A stretch of 64,000 nt of DNA from Rhodococcus sp. 14-2470-1b (GTDB taxonomy: Bacteria; Actinomycetota; Actinomycetes; Mycobacteriales; Mycobacteriaceae). The notes beneath the pieces are model-generated. The model saw only the letters and a program-made list of their open reading frames with translations. It was not told the origin of the DNA and did not search any database. Every line of letters starts with the position of its first letter. The stretch's first letter is position 1. Made by a program: the position numbers and the translations under genes. Where the stretch lies: NCBI RefSeq assembly GCF_002259415.1, contig NZ_NPFY01000036.1:227093-291092 (forward strand), in the 5' to 3' direction. Of this stretch, positions 50,497 through 58,772 are shown one piece after another.

Positions 50497-51740
50497 AGGT
50501 TCTGATGGTGTCGTGGGAGTACCCGCCCGTCGTCGTCGGGGGGCTGGGCAGACACGTCCACCATCTGGCAACCGAACTCGTCTCCGCCGGACACGAAGTC
50601 GTGGTGCTGGCGCGCCGCCCGACGGGCACCGACGCGTCGACCCATCCCACGCACCATCGCATCGAAGACGGCGTCCTGGTGGTCGCGGTGGCCGAAGATC
50701 CCGCGCACTTCGTCTTCGGCGAAGACATGCTGGCGTGGACCCTCGCCATGGGACACGCGATGGTTCGCGCCGGAATCGCACTCGGCAAGCCGGGCCTGGG
50801 CGACGGCTGGCAACCCGACGTCGTCCACGCGCACGACTGGCTGGTGGCGCACCCTTCCATCGCGCTCGCCGAACACTTCGACGTCCCCCTCGTCTCGACG
50901 ATCCACGCCACCGAGGCGGGCAGGCACAGTGGCTGGATCTCCGGCACGATCAATCGTCAGGTGCATTCCATCGAATGGTGGCTGGCCAACGATTCCGACG
51001 CCGTCATCACCTGTTCGGCATCGATGAAGGACGAGGTCACTCGGCTGTTCGGGATTCGCGACTCGGCGGTGTCGGTCATCAGGAACGGCATCGACATCCG
51101 CACGTGGACCTTCCGTCCTCGCCAGCCTCGCCAGGAACCCGCCAAACTGCTGTACGTCGGCCGTCTCGAATACGAGAAGGGCATCCAGGACGCCATCGCC
51201 GCCATGCCGCGCATCCGTCGGAGCCACCCGGGCACCACACTGCACATTGCAGGCGAGGGAACACAGTTCGCGTGGTTGGCGCAGCTCGCCCGAACGCACC
51301 GAGTGACCCGTTCCGTCTCCTTCCTCGGATCGCTCGACCACACAGAACTACTCGGTTGGCTCCACGGTGCCGACGCAATCGTTCTCCCCAGCCGCTACGA
51401 ACCGTTCGGCATCATCGCTCTCGAAGCTGCGGCCGCGGGGACCCCGCTGGTGGCGTCGACGGCAGGAGGGTTGGGGGAAGCGATAGTCGACGGCGTGACC
51501 GGTCTGTCCTTCGAGCCGTCCGACGTGGCAGGACTCGCCACTGCGGTTCGACGAGTTCTGGACAACGTCGATGCAGCCCAGGAGCGAGCCCACGCCGCAC
51601 GTGAGCGATTGACCGTCGACTTCGACTGGAGGCATGTCGCGGAAGCGACCGCCCAGGTCTATCTGGCCGCGAAACGGAAGGTGCGGTATCCGCTCGCGCG
51701 CCCTACCATCGTCGAACGTGCTCTACCCGAGCGCAGTTGA
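50493..51740 (+). CDS. GT4 glycosyltransferase (MGLP/alpha-1,4-glucan type)
   Basis: Retaining GT-B glycosyltransferase of 415 residues. The N-terminal domain has MVSWEYPPVVVGGLGRHVHH (the glycogen-synthase-like GGL loop), and VVHAHDWLVAHPS lies mid-domain. The C-terminal domain has LLYVGRLEYEKGIQDAIAAM and the donor-site EPFGIIALEAAAAGTPLVAS with the GT4 E(x7)E pair. It is equivalent to Rv3032, an alpha-1,4-glucosyltransferase that elongates MGLP and also contributes to glycogen. GTG 50493 overlaps the GH57 stop. Its end overlaps the convergent hexapeptide transferase gene by 18 bases. Confidence 0.9.
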   Translation: MKVLMVSWEYPPVVVGGLGRHVHHLATELVSAGHEVVVLARRPTGTDASTHPTHHRIEDGVLVVAVAEDPAHFVFGEDMLAWTLAMGHAMVRAGIALGKPGLGDGWQPDVVHAHDWLVAHPSIALAEHFDVPLVSTIHATEAGRHSGWISGTINRQVHSIEWWLANDSDAVITCSASMKDEVTRLFGIRDSAVSVIRNGIDIRTWTFRPRQPRQEPAKLLYVGRLEYEKGIQDAIAAMPRIRRSHPGTTLHIAGEGTQFAWLAQLARTHRVTRSVSFLGSLDHTELLGWLHGADAIVLPSRYEPFGIIALEAAAAGTPLVASTAGGLGEAIVDGVTGLSFEPSDVAGLATAVRRVLDNVDAAQERAHAARERLTVDFDWRHVAEATAQVYLAAKRKVRYPLARPTIVERALPERS

Positions 51741-52499
51741 GTCTCCGCGCGCAGCTTCCGCTGCCCTGAGTGCCTTCTTGCGTTCGATGTCCTCGAGCGC
51801 TGCGATGTACTTCGCGCGCTCGGCAGCACCGGCTTCCCAGTCGGCCTTGCGGTTGCGGACTACCTTGGCCGGCGCACCGACGGCGATGCTGTAGTCCGGT
51901 ATCACGCCTTTGACGACTGCGTGTGCACCTAGCACGCATCCACGACCGACGCTGGTCTCGCGGAGAACCGTCACCTTGGCGGCGATCCAGGTGTCCGGAC
52001 CGATCCGAACCGGTCCCTTGACGATCCCCTGGTCCTTGATCGGTGTGGTGACGTCGTCCATCCGATGGTCGAAATCGCAGATGTAGCACCAGTCTGCGAC
52101 GAGCGTCGACGCACCGATCTCGATGTCGAGGTAAGTGTTGACGACGTTGTCCTTGCCGAACACCACTTTGTCACCGATCCGCAGCGAACCTTCGTGGCAC
52201 CGGATCGCGTTGCCGTCGCCGATGTGTACCCATCGCCCGATCTCCAGCCGGGACAACTCGGGAGTCGAATGGATCTCGACGTTCTTGCCCAGGAACACCA
52301 TTCCCCGTAGCACGACATGAGGATTGGCAGCCTTGAACCGAGCGAGCCGGTAGTACCGAACGAGGTACCACGGTGTGTAGGCCTTGTTCTTCAGCACCCA
52401 GCGGAGCGAGTCGCGGGTGAGAAACCGGGCCTGGTCCTCGTCGCGTCGTCGTGATCCCCGCCAGCGTGAACGCAGCGGCGCGTTCCACATGCTCGTCAT
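51723..52499 (-). CDS. Left-handed beta-helix (hexapeptide) acyltransferase
   Basis: A 258-residue protein. The N-terminal 60 residues are basic; the C-terminal part (about 75-215) has hexapeptide turns such as GRWVHIGDGNAIRCHEG, GDKVVFGKDNVVN, GPVRIGPDTWIAAKVTVL and VGRGCVLGAHAVVKGVIPDY. It ends IAVGAPAKVVRNRK, the typical close of the CoA-dependent acetyl/succinyltransferase fold, followed by a helical tail. It lies where Rv3034c stands, next to the MGLP genes, so acetylation of a saccharide is plausible but not shown by the sequence. The start (ATG 52499 or 52490) is uncertain. Confidence 0.82.
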   Translation of the reverse strand: MTSMWNAPLRSRWRGSRRRDEDQARFLTRDSLRWVLKNKAYTPWYLVRYYRLARFKAANPHVVLRGMVFLGKNVEIHSTPELSRLEIGRWVHIGDGNAIRCHEGSLRIGDKVVFGKDNVVNTYLDIEIGASTLVADWCYICDFDHRMDDVTTPIKDQGIVKGPVRIGPDTWIAAKVTVLRETSVGRGCVLGAHAVVKGVIPDYSIAVGAPAKVVRNRKADWEAGAAERAKYIAALEDIERKKALRAAEAARGDSTALG

Positions 52500-52634
52500 A
52501 GCCGTCCACCCTAGCGGCACTGCAGTGCGGCTCGGAACGACCCGTGTGGACCGCTTTGGCCATCGAGACGGTGGCCGGGATAGTCTCTGTCCTTGAATCA
52601 TGTGCGTCGGACACGTTCGAGGAGAAGTAACAAG

Positions 52635-53945
52635 GTGCTTGGCGGTAGAGCTGGTGTGGCTCGCGTGGTGTCGCTGGCGACCGTTGCAGCCCTGACCGCG
52701 GCAGCATGCGGCGGGGGCGGGGAGGCAATCGACGCATTCGCGCCCGACGGGTGGCCTGTCGTGCACGGTGACTCCCGGAACAGCAGTTCCACCGAGCATG
52801 CCGGACTGTCGGACGCACAATTCGCGTGGTCGCGCCCGCTGGGTGCGACGACGTCGTCTCCGGTGTCGATCGCGGCGAGCGGTCAGATGTTCGTCTCGAC
52901 GCTCGGTGAGGCCGGGTGCAATCTCTTCTCGTTCGAGATCGAGTCGGGCCGTAAGCGTTGGTGCAACCGCGTCGGGCCGTCGGTGGGCACCGAGACACCC
53001 CTCGTCGATTCCGTGGCCAATGTGTACGTCGGCGACGACGGTGGGTTCTCGTCGTTCAACGAGCACGGTCAATTGCGTTGGCGCACCCCCACCAACGGCG
53101 TTCCGCGTTCCGCGCAGTTCCTCGGTGACGGCAGCGTTCTGGCTGTGACTCAGTTCGGTCAGATCAACGTCCTGGACACCCAGACCGGCAAGTCCGTCGT
53201 GCCGATCCACGATCTGATCGACCCTCCTGATTTCCTGGCCGAGCCCGGCGCCGATTTCCTCCCGCCTGCAACCGGTCTCGATGCGTGTGCGACGGGTTCC
53301 GCCGAGTGCGCAGTGGCGGCCACGCCCGCCGTGGACCTGGATGCGTCGAACATCTATCTCGTTCTGTGGCGTTCGGGTGCCGTTGCACCGCAGTTGATCT
53401 CGCTGCACTACGACGCGGAGGCGACACCGTCGATCACGGAGCGTTGGTCGTCGGAACTGCTCCCGGCCGGAGTGTCGTCGAGTCCTGTTCTGTCGGAGGA
53501 CGGCTCGACGATCTATCTCGCCGACGTCGACGGCCGGGTGTCCGCGTTCGACGCCTCGAACGGTTCGCAGCGGTGGACGTTCGGAGCCGGATTCGGTGCG
53601 AGCAACACGCCATCGGTCGCGAGCGACGGTTCGATCGTTCCGTCGGGCGGCGAGGGGTCGGTGCGCTCGATCCGCGACGACGGCACGAGCGCGAGTGTCG
53701 CCTGGTCGCGAGATGATCTGCAGCAGTTGGGTACTCCGGTGAGCACCGCCGATGGCCGCATCGTCACGGTCGTTGGCCGCGGTGACGAGGCAGTCCTCGT
53801 CGCGCTGGACTCGGCGAGCGGGGAGACGGTGTCCGAGCAGGTGCTCGAAGGCGCCTCCGGCCCCACGGTCGGTACGTCGATCGGGCCTGACGGCCAGGTG
53901 GTCACCTCGACCTATCTCGGCGAGATCTTCACCTACACGTCCTGA
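52635..53945 (+). CDS. Secreted PQQ-like beta-propeller lipoprotein-type protein
   Basis: A 436-residue exported protein. The signal sequence is about 1-25 (VVSLATVAALTAAACGGGG), with a cysteine at the end of a poor lipobox, so lipidation is likely but not certain. The rest forms a PQQ-like propeller, with repeated blades of the type SGRKRWCNRVGP, GQLRWRTP and NGSQRWTFGAG, and no PQQ-binding disulfide motif seen. It is equivalent to Rv3035 and probably a binding or scaffold protein. GTG 52635 has GGAGAAG at proper spacing; the upstream TTG at 52593 lacks support. It overlaps the convergent methyltransferase gene by 13 bases. Confidence 0.83.
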   Translation: MLGGRAGVARVVSLATVAALTAAACGGGGEAIDAFAPDGWPVVHGDSRNSSSTEHAGLSDAQFAWSRPLGATTSSPVSIAASGQMFVSTLGEAGCNLFSFEIESGRKRWCNRVGPSVGTETPLVDSVANVYVGDDGGFSSFNEHGQLRWRTPTNGVPRSAQFLGDGSVLAVTQFGQINVLDTQTGKSVVPIHDLIDPPDFLAEPGADFLPPATGLDACATGSAECAVAATPAVDLDASNIYLVLWRSGAVAPQLISLHYDAEATPSITERWSSELLPAGVSSSPVLSEDGSTIYLADVDGRVSAFDASNGSQRWTFGAGFGASNTPSVASDGSIVPSGGEGSVRSIRDDGTSASVAWSRDDLQQLGTPVSTADGRIVTVVGRGDEAVLVALDSASGETVSEQVLEGASGPTVGTSIGPDGQVVTSTYLGEIFTYTS

Positions 53946-55114
53946 TCGGTCCTGCCCGGGCGACGAGCCTGACAGACGAACGCCACACCGGACCGGCCGA
54001 TCCGCGTGATGATCACCGACAGCGCTGTGTCGCCCTTCAACTTCAGGCGGGGCCGTAGCACTGCGGGGTCGACGTCCACGCCACGCACCAGGATCTCCAC
54101 CGATCCGCATCCGTGCGCGGCAAGGGCCTGCCGCAACGATTTCTCCGAGTACTTGATTCGGTCGAGGATCCGGAATCCGTTCACACCCTCGGGCACCGTG
54201 TTGCCGGTCAGATATGCGATGCGGGGATCGAGTTGCCACAACCCGTGCCGGGCCCCGTAATGACGAACGAGGCCTGCGCGGACGATAGCTCCGTCAGGGT
54301 CGATCAACCACTCCCCGGGTTCTGCGGAGTCGATGTCGTCGGGCTCGGAATCGGTGATCTCGTAGGCGGATCCGTCGGAACTCAATACCGATGCGCGCCG
54401 TGTGATCGTCGCTGCGGAGAGGCCGTCGGACCACAGGCACGCTTCCTTGACCCCGCCGTCGAGCGACACCAACTCGATTTCTCCTGCCCACCCGAGCGAA
54501 TCGAAATTCAGTCCGGGGGCGCACTTGACGACGAGATCGCGTCCGACGTACGTCTCGATCAGGTCCGGCAGCGGCGGTTGCAGAGCCGCGGGGTCGTGGG
54601 TGCGCCTGCCGTCCGAACGCCGCCCGGGGTCGGCGAGCACGACGGTGCCACGGGACACGGGAACGAGTGCGTCGGCTCGGACGATCGACGCGGACGGAAC
54701 GTTGTGGCCGGCCATCCGCAACCGCACCGGGTCGAGGTCGCTTCCGAGCACAGACCCTGCGGTGCTGACCAACGAGTCCAGTTCGGTGCCGATCGAGCAG
54801 GTGACGTCGTGGACGTCGAGGCCGGCGAGCCGTTCGGCACGGCGCCGCGCCACGATCGTCGGCGTCGCCTGCTGTACGGCATCGTCGGTCAGCAGCCACG
54901 ACCCTGCACCGTCGAGCTTGGCAGAAGCCTTGCGCCGCGCAGTGATGGTCTCGACGAGTGCGGCGGTGTTGTCGCCGAACCTGCTGCGTGCCGCGGTCAC
55001 GTCGGCGAGCATGGATTGCTTGGTGAGCGCCAGCCGAGAGATCCAGTCGAGCGCGCCGACGCCGACATCGTCGGTGAGGTAGTCGATGTCGGCGTCGGTG
55101 AAGGTGTAGCCCAT
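53933..55114 (-). CDS. Class I SAM-dependent methyltransferase, THUMP-like domain
   Basis: A 393-residue protein. The Rossmann-type methyltransferase core is at about 95-260: DVTCSIGTELDSLVSTAGSV (motif I position), SDLDPVRLRMAGHN, then VVLADPGRRSDGRRTHDPAA carrying the ADPGRR motif IV. The C-terminal third (about 300-385, ILVRGVDVDPAVLRPRLKLK) resembles a THUMP-like domain, suggesting RNA as the substrate. Equivalent to Rv3037c, which sits in the MGLP region in M. tuberculosis and was once considered a sugar methyltransferase; the THUMP-like part argues for RNA. The substrate remains open. Confidence 0.82.
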   Translation of the reverse strand: MGYTFTDADIDYLTDDVGVGALDWISRLALTKQSMLADVTAARSRFGDNTAALVETITARRKASAKLDGAGSWLLTDDAVQQATPTIVARRRAERLAGLDVHDVTCSIGTELDSLVSTAGSVLGSDLDPVRLRMAGHNVPSASIVRADALVPVSRGTVVLADPGRRSDGRRTHDPAALQPPLPDLIETYVGRDLVVKCAPGLNFDSLGWAGEIELVSLDGGVKEACLWSDGLSAATITRRASVLSSDGSAYEITDSEPDDIDSAEPGEWLIDPDGAIVRAGLVRHYGARHGLWQLDPRIAYLTGNTVPEGVNGFRILDRIKYSEKSLRQALAAHGCGSVEILVRGVDVDPAVLRPRLKLKGDTALSVIITRIGRSGVAFVCQARRPGRTDQDV

Positions 55115-55160
55115 GAAGTGCCGATATGTTCAGCGCGTGATGTTCAGCGAGTGCGAACGG

Positions 55161-56198
55161 TCAGGACGACTTCAGACCGGTGATCATCACGTTGTAGAAG
55201 AACCCACGCGGGACAACGTGCGTGAGAACCTTCTCGTCGACCCAGCTGAGTGTCTTCCAGCCCCCGAACGCGAACCTGGCCCAGTTCCACCCGAGCTTCT
55301 CGGCGGGAACCGCCGCCTCGAACGTTCTGACAGGCCAGCCGAGCAATGCTGCCGCGAACTCTTCCGTCCGCGCCTGGACGTCGACGGCACCGGCACTCGT
55401 CGCGATGTTCTCGAGATCGCTCGGATCGAACGTGTGCAGGTCCACGACGGCTTCGAGTGCCGCTGCCCGCGAGGACTCGTCGAGTTCCTCCTGTGGCTTG
55501 CGCCAGCTCGCCAGGAACGGCAACTTCGTGATTCGCGTTGTGGTCTCCCACGTAGCGCGTCCCAACCACCGAGCGTAGAAGTTTCCCACAGTCGTCGGCT
55601 CGCCGGCGAACACGAAGCGCCCCCCGGGCTTGAGCACACGGAGCACCTCGCGGAGGGACTGCTCCACATCCGGAATGTGATGCAGCACGGCATGCCCGAC
55701 AACGAGATCGAACGTGTTGTCCTCGTACGGGATGGTCTCCGCATCGGCGACTCGGCCGTCGACGTCGAGATTCAGGTGCCCGGCGTTGCGCAATGCCACC
55801 TTGACCATTCCCGGCGACAGGTCCGTGACCGAACCCTTCTCCGCGATACCCGCCTGCATCAGGTTCAGCAGGAAGAAGCCGGTGCCGCACCCCAGTTCGA
55901 GCGCGCGACCGTAGGGCAGCGCATCCTGCGCGTCCGGAGAAGAACCGACGGCCTGATCGAACCGTCCACGCGCGTAGTCGATGCAGCGCTCATCGTACGA
56001 GATGGACCACTTGTCGTCGTACGTCTCGGCTTCCCAGTCGTGGTAGAGGACCTGGGCGAGCTTGGTGTCGCTCCGCGCGGCCTCCACCTGCTCCGCCGTG
56101 GCGTGCGGGTTGGGAGCGGGGTCCGGTACGACGTGGAGGCTGGAATCAGCGCCGGCCGCCTGGGAGTCGGACGAACCGTCGTGAGGGCTTGCAGTCAT
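55161..56198 (-). CDS. Class I SAM-dependent methyltransferase
   Basis: A 345-residue methyltransferase. The first 50 residues are polar. Motif I is ALELGCGTGFFLLNLMQAG (about 100-118), then SVTDLSPGMVKVAL, DNTFDLVVGHAVLHHIPDVE and LKPGGRFVFAGEPT, the UbiE-like order. The C-terminal 100 residues are helical and ungrouped. Equivalent to Rv3038c. The substrate is unknown; small molecules or lipids are typical for this type. It lies 46 bases upstream of the THUMP-like methyltransferase gene on the same strand, probably on one transcript. Confidence 0.85.
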   Translation of the reverse strand: MTASPHDGSSDSQAAGADSSLHVVPDPAPNPHATAEQVEAARSDTKLAQVLYHDWEAETYDDKWSISYDERCIDYARGRFDQAVGSSPDAQDALPYGRALELGCGTGFFLLNLMQAGIAEKGSVTDLSPGMVKVALRNAGHLNLDVDGRVADAETIPYEDNTFDLVVGHAVLHHIPDVEQSLREVLRVLKPGGRFVFAGEPTTVGNFYARWLGRATWETTTRITKLPFLASWRKPQEELDESSRAAALEAVVDLHTFDPSDLENIATSAGAVDVQARTEEFAAALLGWPVRTFEAAVPAEKLGWNWARFAFGGWKTLSWVDEKVLTHVVPRGFFYNVMITGLKSS

Positions 56199-56256
56199 GA
56201 GGGCAGCCTACTATCCGGTAGGAAATGAACAAGTTCCAGTTTCGCGGGGCAGGCGA

Positions 56257-57036
56257 TCACTCGCCGGTGAAGTCGGCCTTGCCCGGTCCGTTGGCGATGA
56301 ACGACTCCATGCCGATGGTCCGATCCTTCGTCGCGAACAGAGCCGCGAACTGCTGAGCTTCGATCTTCAGGCCGGTGTGAAGATCTGTGTCGAGGCCTTG
56401 ATCGATCGACGCCTTGGCCGCAGCCAGCGCCCGCGACGCACCCTTGGTGAACTGCGAAGCCCATTTTCTCGCGGCGTTGTACACCTCGTCCGGGGCGACG
56501 ACCTCGTCGACCAGTCCGATGCGGAGTGCTTCCTCGGCTCCGACGAATCGGCCTGTGAAGACCAGGTCCTTGGCCTTGCTCGGACCCACGAGGCGTGCCA
56601 ACCGCTGGGTTCCGCCACCGCCGGGGATGACGCCGAGAAGCACTTCGGGCACCCCGAGTTTCGCATTGTCGCCGGCAATGCGACGGTCGGCGCTCAACGC
56701 CACTTCGAGGCCACCTCCGAGTGCGTAACCCGTGATCGCGGCAACGACGGGCTTGGGTATCTCGGACACCGACCCCAGCGCGGACTGCAGGTCCCCGATG
56801 ATGTCGTTCATCTGCGCGGGCGACAACTCCACCATTTCCTTGATGTCCGCACCGGCGGCGAAGACCTTCTCACCGCCGTAGACGATGACGGCCTTGACCG
56901 AGGGATCGATCGTCGCGGCACGCGCGGCGGCCCGGATCTCCTCCTGTATCTGACGGTTCAACGCGTTCATCGGTGGTCGGTCCAAGCGGATGGTGCCGAT
57001 ACCGTCGGATACCTCGAGATTCACGAACTCAGCCAT
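56257..57036 (-). CDS. Enoyl-CoA hydratase/isomerase family protein
   Basis: A 259-residue crotonase-fold enzyme hydrating 2-enoyl-CoA in beta-oxidation. GTIRLDRPPMNALNRQIQEE starts the fold. FAAGADIKEM gives the oxyanion-hole glycine, and the catalytic glutamate region is GVPEVLLGVIPGGGGTQRLA, with one Glu clearly present (PEVLLG) and the other in the ITGYALGGGLEVAL region. Equivalent to echA17 (Rv3039c), next to the Nudix gene. Upstream and downstream neighbours are not fatty-acid genes, so its pathway is not defined by context. Confidence 0.9.
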   Translation of the reverse strand: MAEFVNLEVSDGIGTIRLDRPPMNALNRQIQEEIRAAARAATIDPSVKAVIVYGGEKVFAAGADIKEMVELSPAQMNDIIGDLQSALGSVSEIPKPVVAAITGYALGGGLEVALSADRRIAGDNAKLGVPEVLLGVIPGGGGTQRLARLVGPSKAKDLVFTGRFVGAEEALRIGLVDEVVAPDEVYNAARKWASQFTKGASRALAAAKASIDQGLDTDLHTGLKIEAQQFAALFATKDRTIGMESFIANGPGKADFTGE

Positions 57037-57063
57037 GTCCGCACACGCTACCGGTGCCCGGCG

Positions 57064-57864
57064 TCATCTCCCCGACCACGGGTGCGCACTGCCCGCGTAG
57101 TAGGCCTCGTCGTCGGGAAACTCGACCCGCAGTTCCCCGTCGACGTAGTACAGGTTCGGCTGAATGGGAGTGATGACCGGTTCCGCGGCGAGGACGCCGG
57201 ACACCGAATCGAAGGCCGTCAGCCCAGCCAATTGACTCCACGTAGGAGGAAGCAGAACGGTACGTCCACCGCGCCAGTCGTCCAGCGCGGACTCCACAGA
57301 CCTCCAACCGACCGACGCGGCTTCACGTGTGGCGCCATCGGCGTCCTGCCCCTCGGGCGTGACCGCGACGAAGAAGTGCGTGTCGTAGCGACGCGCTTCG
57401 CCGTCCGGCGTGATCCAGTTGGACCACGGCCGCAGCAGATCCGCCCTCAGCACCAGCCCATGACGCTCGAGGAACGCCGCGAAGGTGAGTTCGTGCCGTT
57501 CGAGTGCGGCTCGATCGTCGGCGTAGACGGAGGTGTCGCGCACCACCGAATCGGCCGTAGGACCGGCGAGCAGGACTCCACATTCCTCGAACGTCTCGCG
57601 GGCTGCCGCGCAGACGAGCGACGCGGCTCTTCGTTCGTCGACGCCCAATCTGCCCGCCCACCATGATGCATCCGGGCCCGCCCAGGTCAGATCGGCGTCG
57701 CCGTCGGAACTGTCGACGCCGCCCCCTGGAAACACCGTCATCCCACCTGCGAACGCCATGCCGGACACGCGCTCGAGGAGGAAGACCTCTATTCCGGACG
57801 GCGCGTCACGGACGAGGATCACGGTCGATGCATCCCGGACAGGCACAGCTTCGGTCGGAGTCAT
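57064..57864 (-). CDS. Nudix hydrolase
   Basis: A 266-residue Nudix protein. The N-terminal MTVFPGGGVDSSDGDADLTW leads to the catalytic helix CAAARETFEECGVLLAG (REtFEE core, about 88-104), with a long inserted loop between as in the group of CoA-type or unassigned Nudix hydrolases. Equivalent to Rv3040c. The substrate is unknown, probably a nucleoside diphosphate derivative. It follows the ABC ATPase gene after 34 bases and precedes the crotonase gene. Confidence 0.87.
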   Translation of the reverse strand: MTPTEAVPVRDASTVILVRDAPSGIEVFLLERVSGMAFAGGMTVFPGGGVDSSDGDADLTWAGPDASWWAGRLGVDERRAASLVCAAARETFEECGVLLAGPTADSVVRDTSVYADDRAALERHELTFAAFLERHGLVLRADLLRPWSNWITPDGEARRYDTHFFVAVTPEGQDADGATREAASVGWRSVESALDDWRGGRTVLLPPTWSQLAGLTAFDSVSGVLAAEPVITPIQPNLYYVDGELRVEFPDDEAYYAGSAHPWSGR

Positions 57865-57898
57865 CTTCGAAAACTACAACGTCCGATTGTCGGACGTG

Positions 57899-58720
57899 TC
57901 ACCGGCGGTGCTGCCCGGCCGCCCTCGTTCGCCGAGCGAAGAAACGGCCGTCCACCCGATCGAGTGTGATCGACTGGCTGAACGCCTCCGTCAGGTTCTC
58001 GGCGGTGATCACGTCGTCGACGAGCCCCTGCGCCACCACCCCGCCTTCCTTGAGCAGCAGTGCGTGACTGAAACCGGGGGGAATCTCCTCGACGTGGTGG
58101 GTGATCAGGACGGTGGCCGGTGCGTCGGGATCGGCAGCGAGATCCGCCAGTCGCGCGACGAGTTCCTCGCGGCCGCCCAGGTCGAGACCCGCGGCGGGCT
58201 CGTCGAGCAGGAGAAGTTCCGGGTCGGTCATCAACGCACGGGCGATCAGCACGCGCTTGCGTTCACCCTCGGACAAGGTTCCGTACGTTCGCTGCGACAG
58301 GTGTTCGGCTCCGAGGCTCTCCAGCATGTCCACGGCGCGCTCGGTGTCCATGTCGTCGTACCGTTCACGCCACCGTCCCAGCACGCTGTATCCGGCGGAC
58401 ACGACCAGATCGCTCACGGTTTCGTCGGCAGGGATGCGATGAGCGAGAGCCGACGACGACAGACCGATGCGCGTCTTGAGATCAGCGACGTTGGCCTTTC
58501 CCATCACCTCGCCGAGCACGTGTGCGGTGCCCGACGTCGGATGCACCTCCGCGGCTGCGATCCGCATCAAGGAGGTCTTGCCCGCCCCGTTGGGCCCGAG
58601 CACCACCCACCGTTCGTCGAGCTCCACCTGCCAGGTGACCGGGCCGACCAGCGTCACCCCACCTCGCCTGATGAGTACGTCGTTGAAATCGATGAGCAAA
58701 TCGGGATCCGGTTCAGACAC
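57899..58720 (-). CDS. ABC transporter ATP-binding protein
   Basis: ATPase of about 273 residues. Walker A is LGPNGAGKTSLM, the signature TYGTLSEGERKRVLIARALM, Walker B LLLLDEPAAGLDLGG, and the H-loop VLITHHVEEIPPG. There is no permease gene nearby and no membrane segment, and it is equivalent to Rv3041c. The protein may work with a distant permease or as a soluble ABC protein; YlmA/YheS-type ATPases are alternatives. The start is taken as GTG 58720 (VSEPDPDLL); ATG 58741 is possible. It diverges from glgX by 52 bases. Confidence 0.88.
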   Translation of the reverse strand: MSEPDPDLLIDFNDVLIRRGGVTLVGPVTWQVELDERWVVLGPNGAGKTSLMRIAAAEVHPTSGTAHVLGEVMGKANVADLKTRIGLSSSALAHRIPADETVSDLVVSAGYSVLGRWRERYDDMDTERAVDMLESLGAEHLSQRTYGTLSEGERKRVLIARALMTDPELLLLDEPAAGLDLGGREELVARLADLAADPDAPATVLITHHVEEIPPGFSHALLLKEGGVVAQGLVDDVITAENLTEAFSQSITLDRVDGRFFARRTRAAGQHRR

Positions 58721-58772
58721 GACGTCTATCTTGTCGCACATCCATCCCCCACACACGGCAGGATCTCGAAGC

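Noticed and set aside
51723..54239. An 838-codon open frame on the minus strand
   Set aside because: Only the first-described 258 residues at its 3' end (51723-52499) have protein character; the rest is the antisense of the beta-propeller gene in GC-rich DNA.
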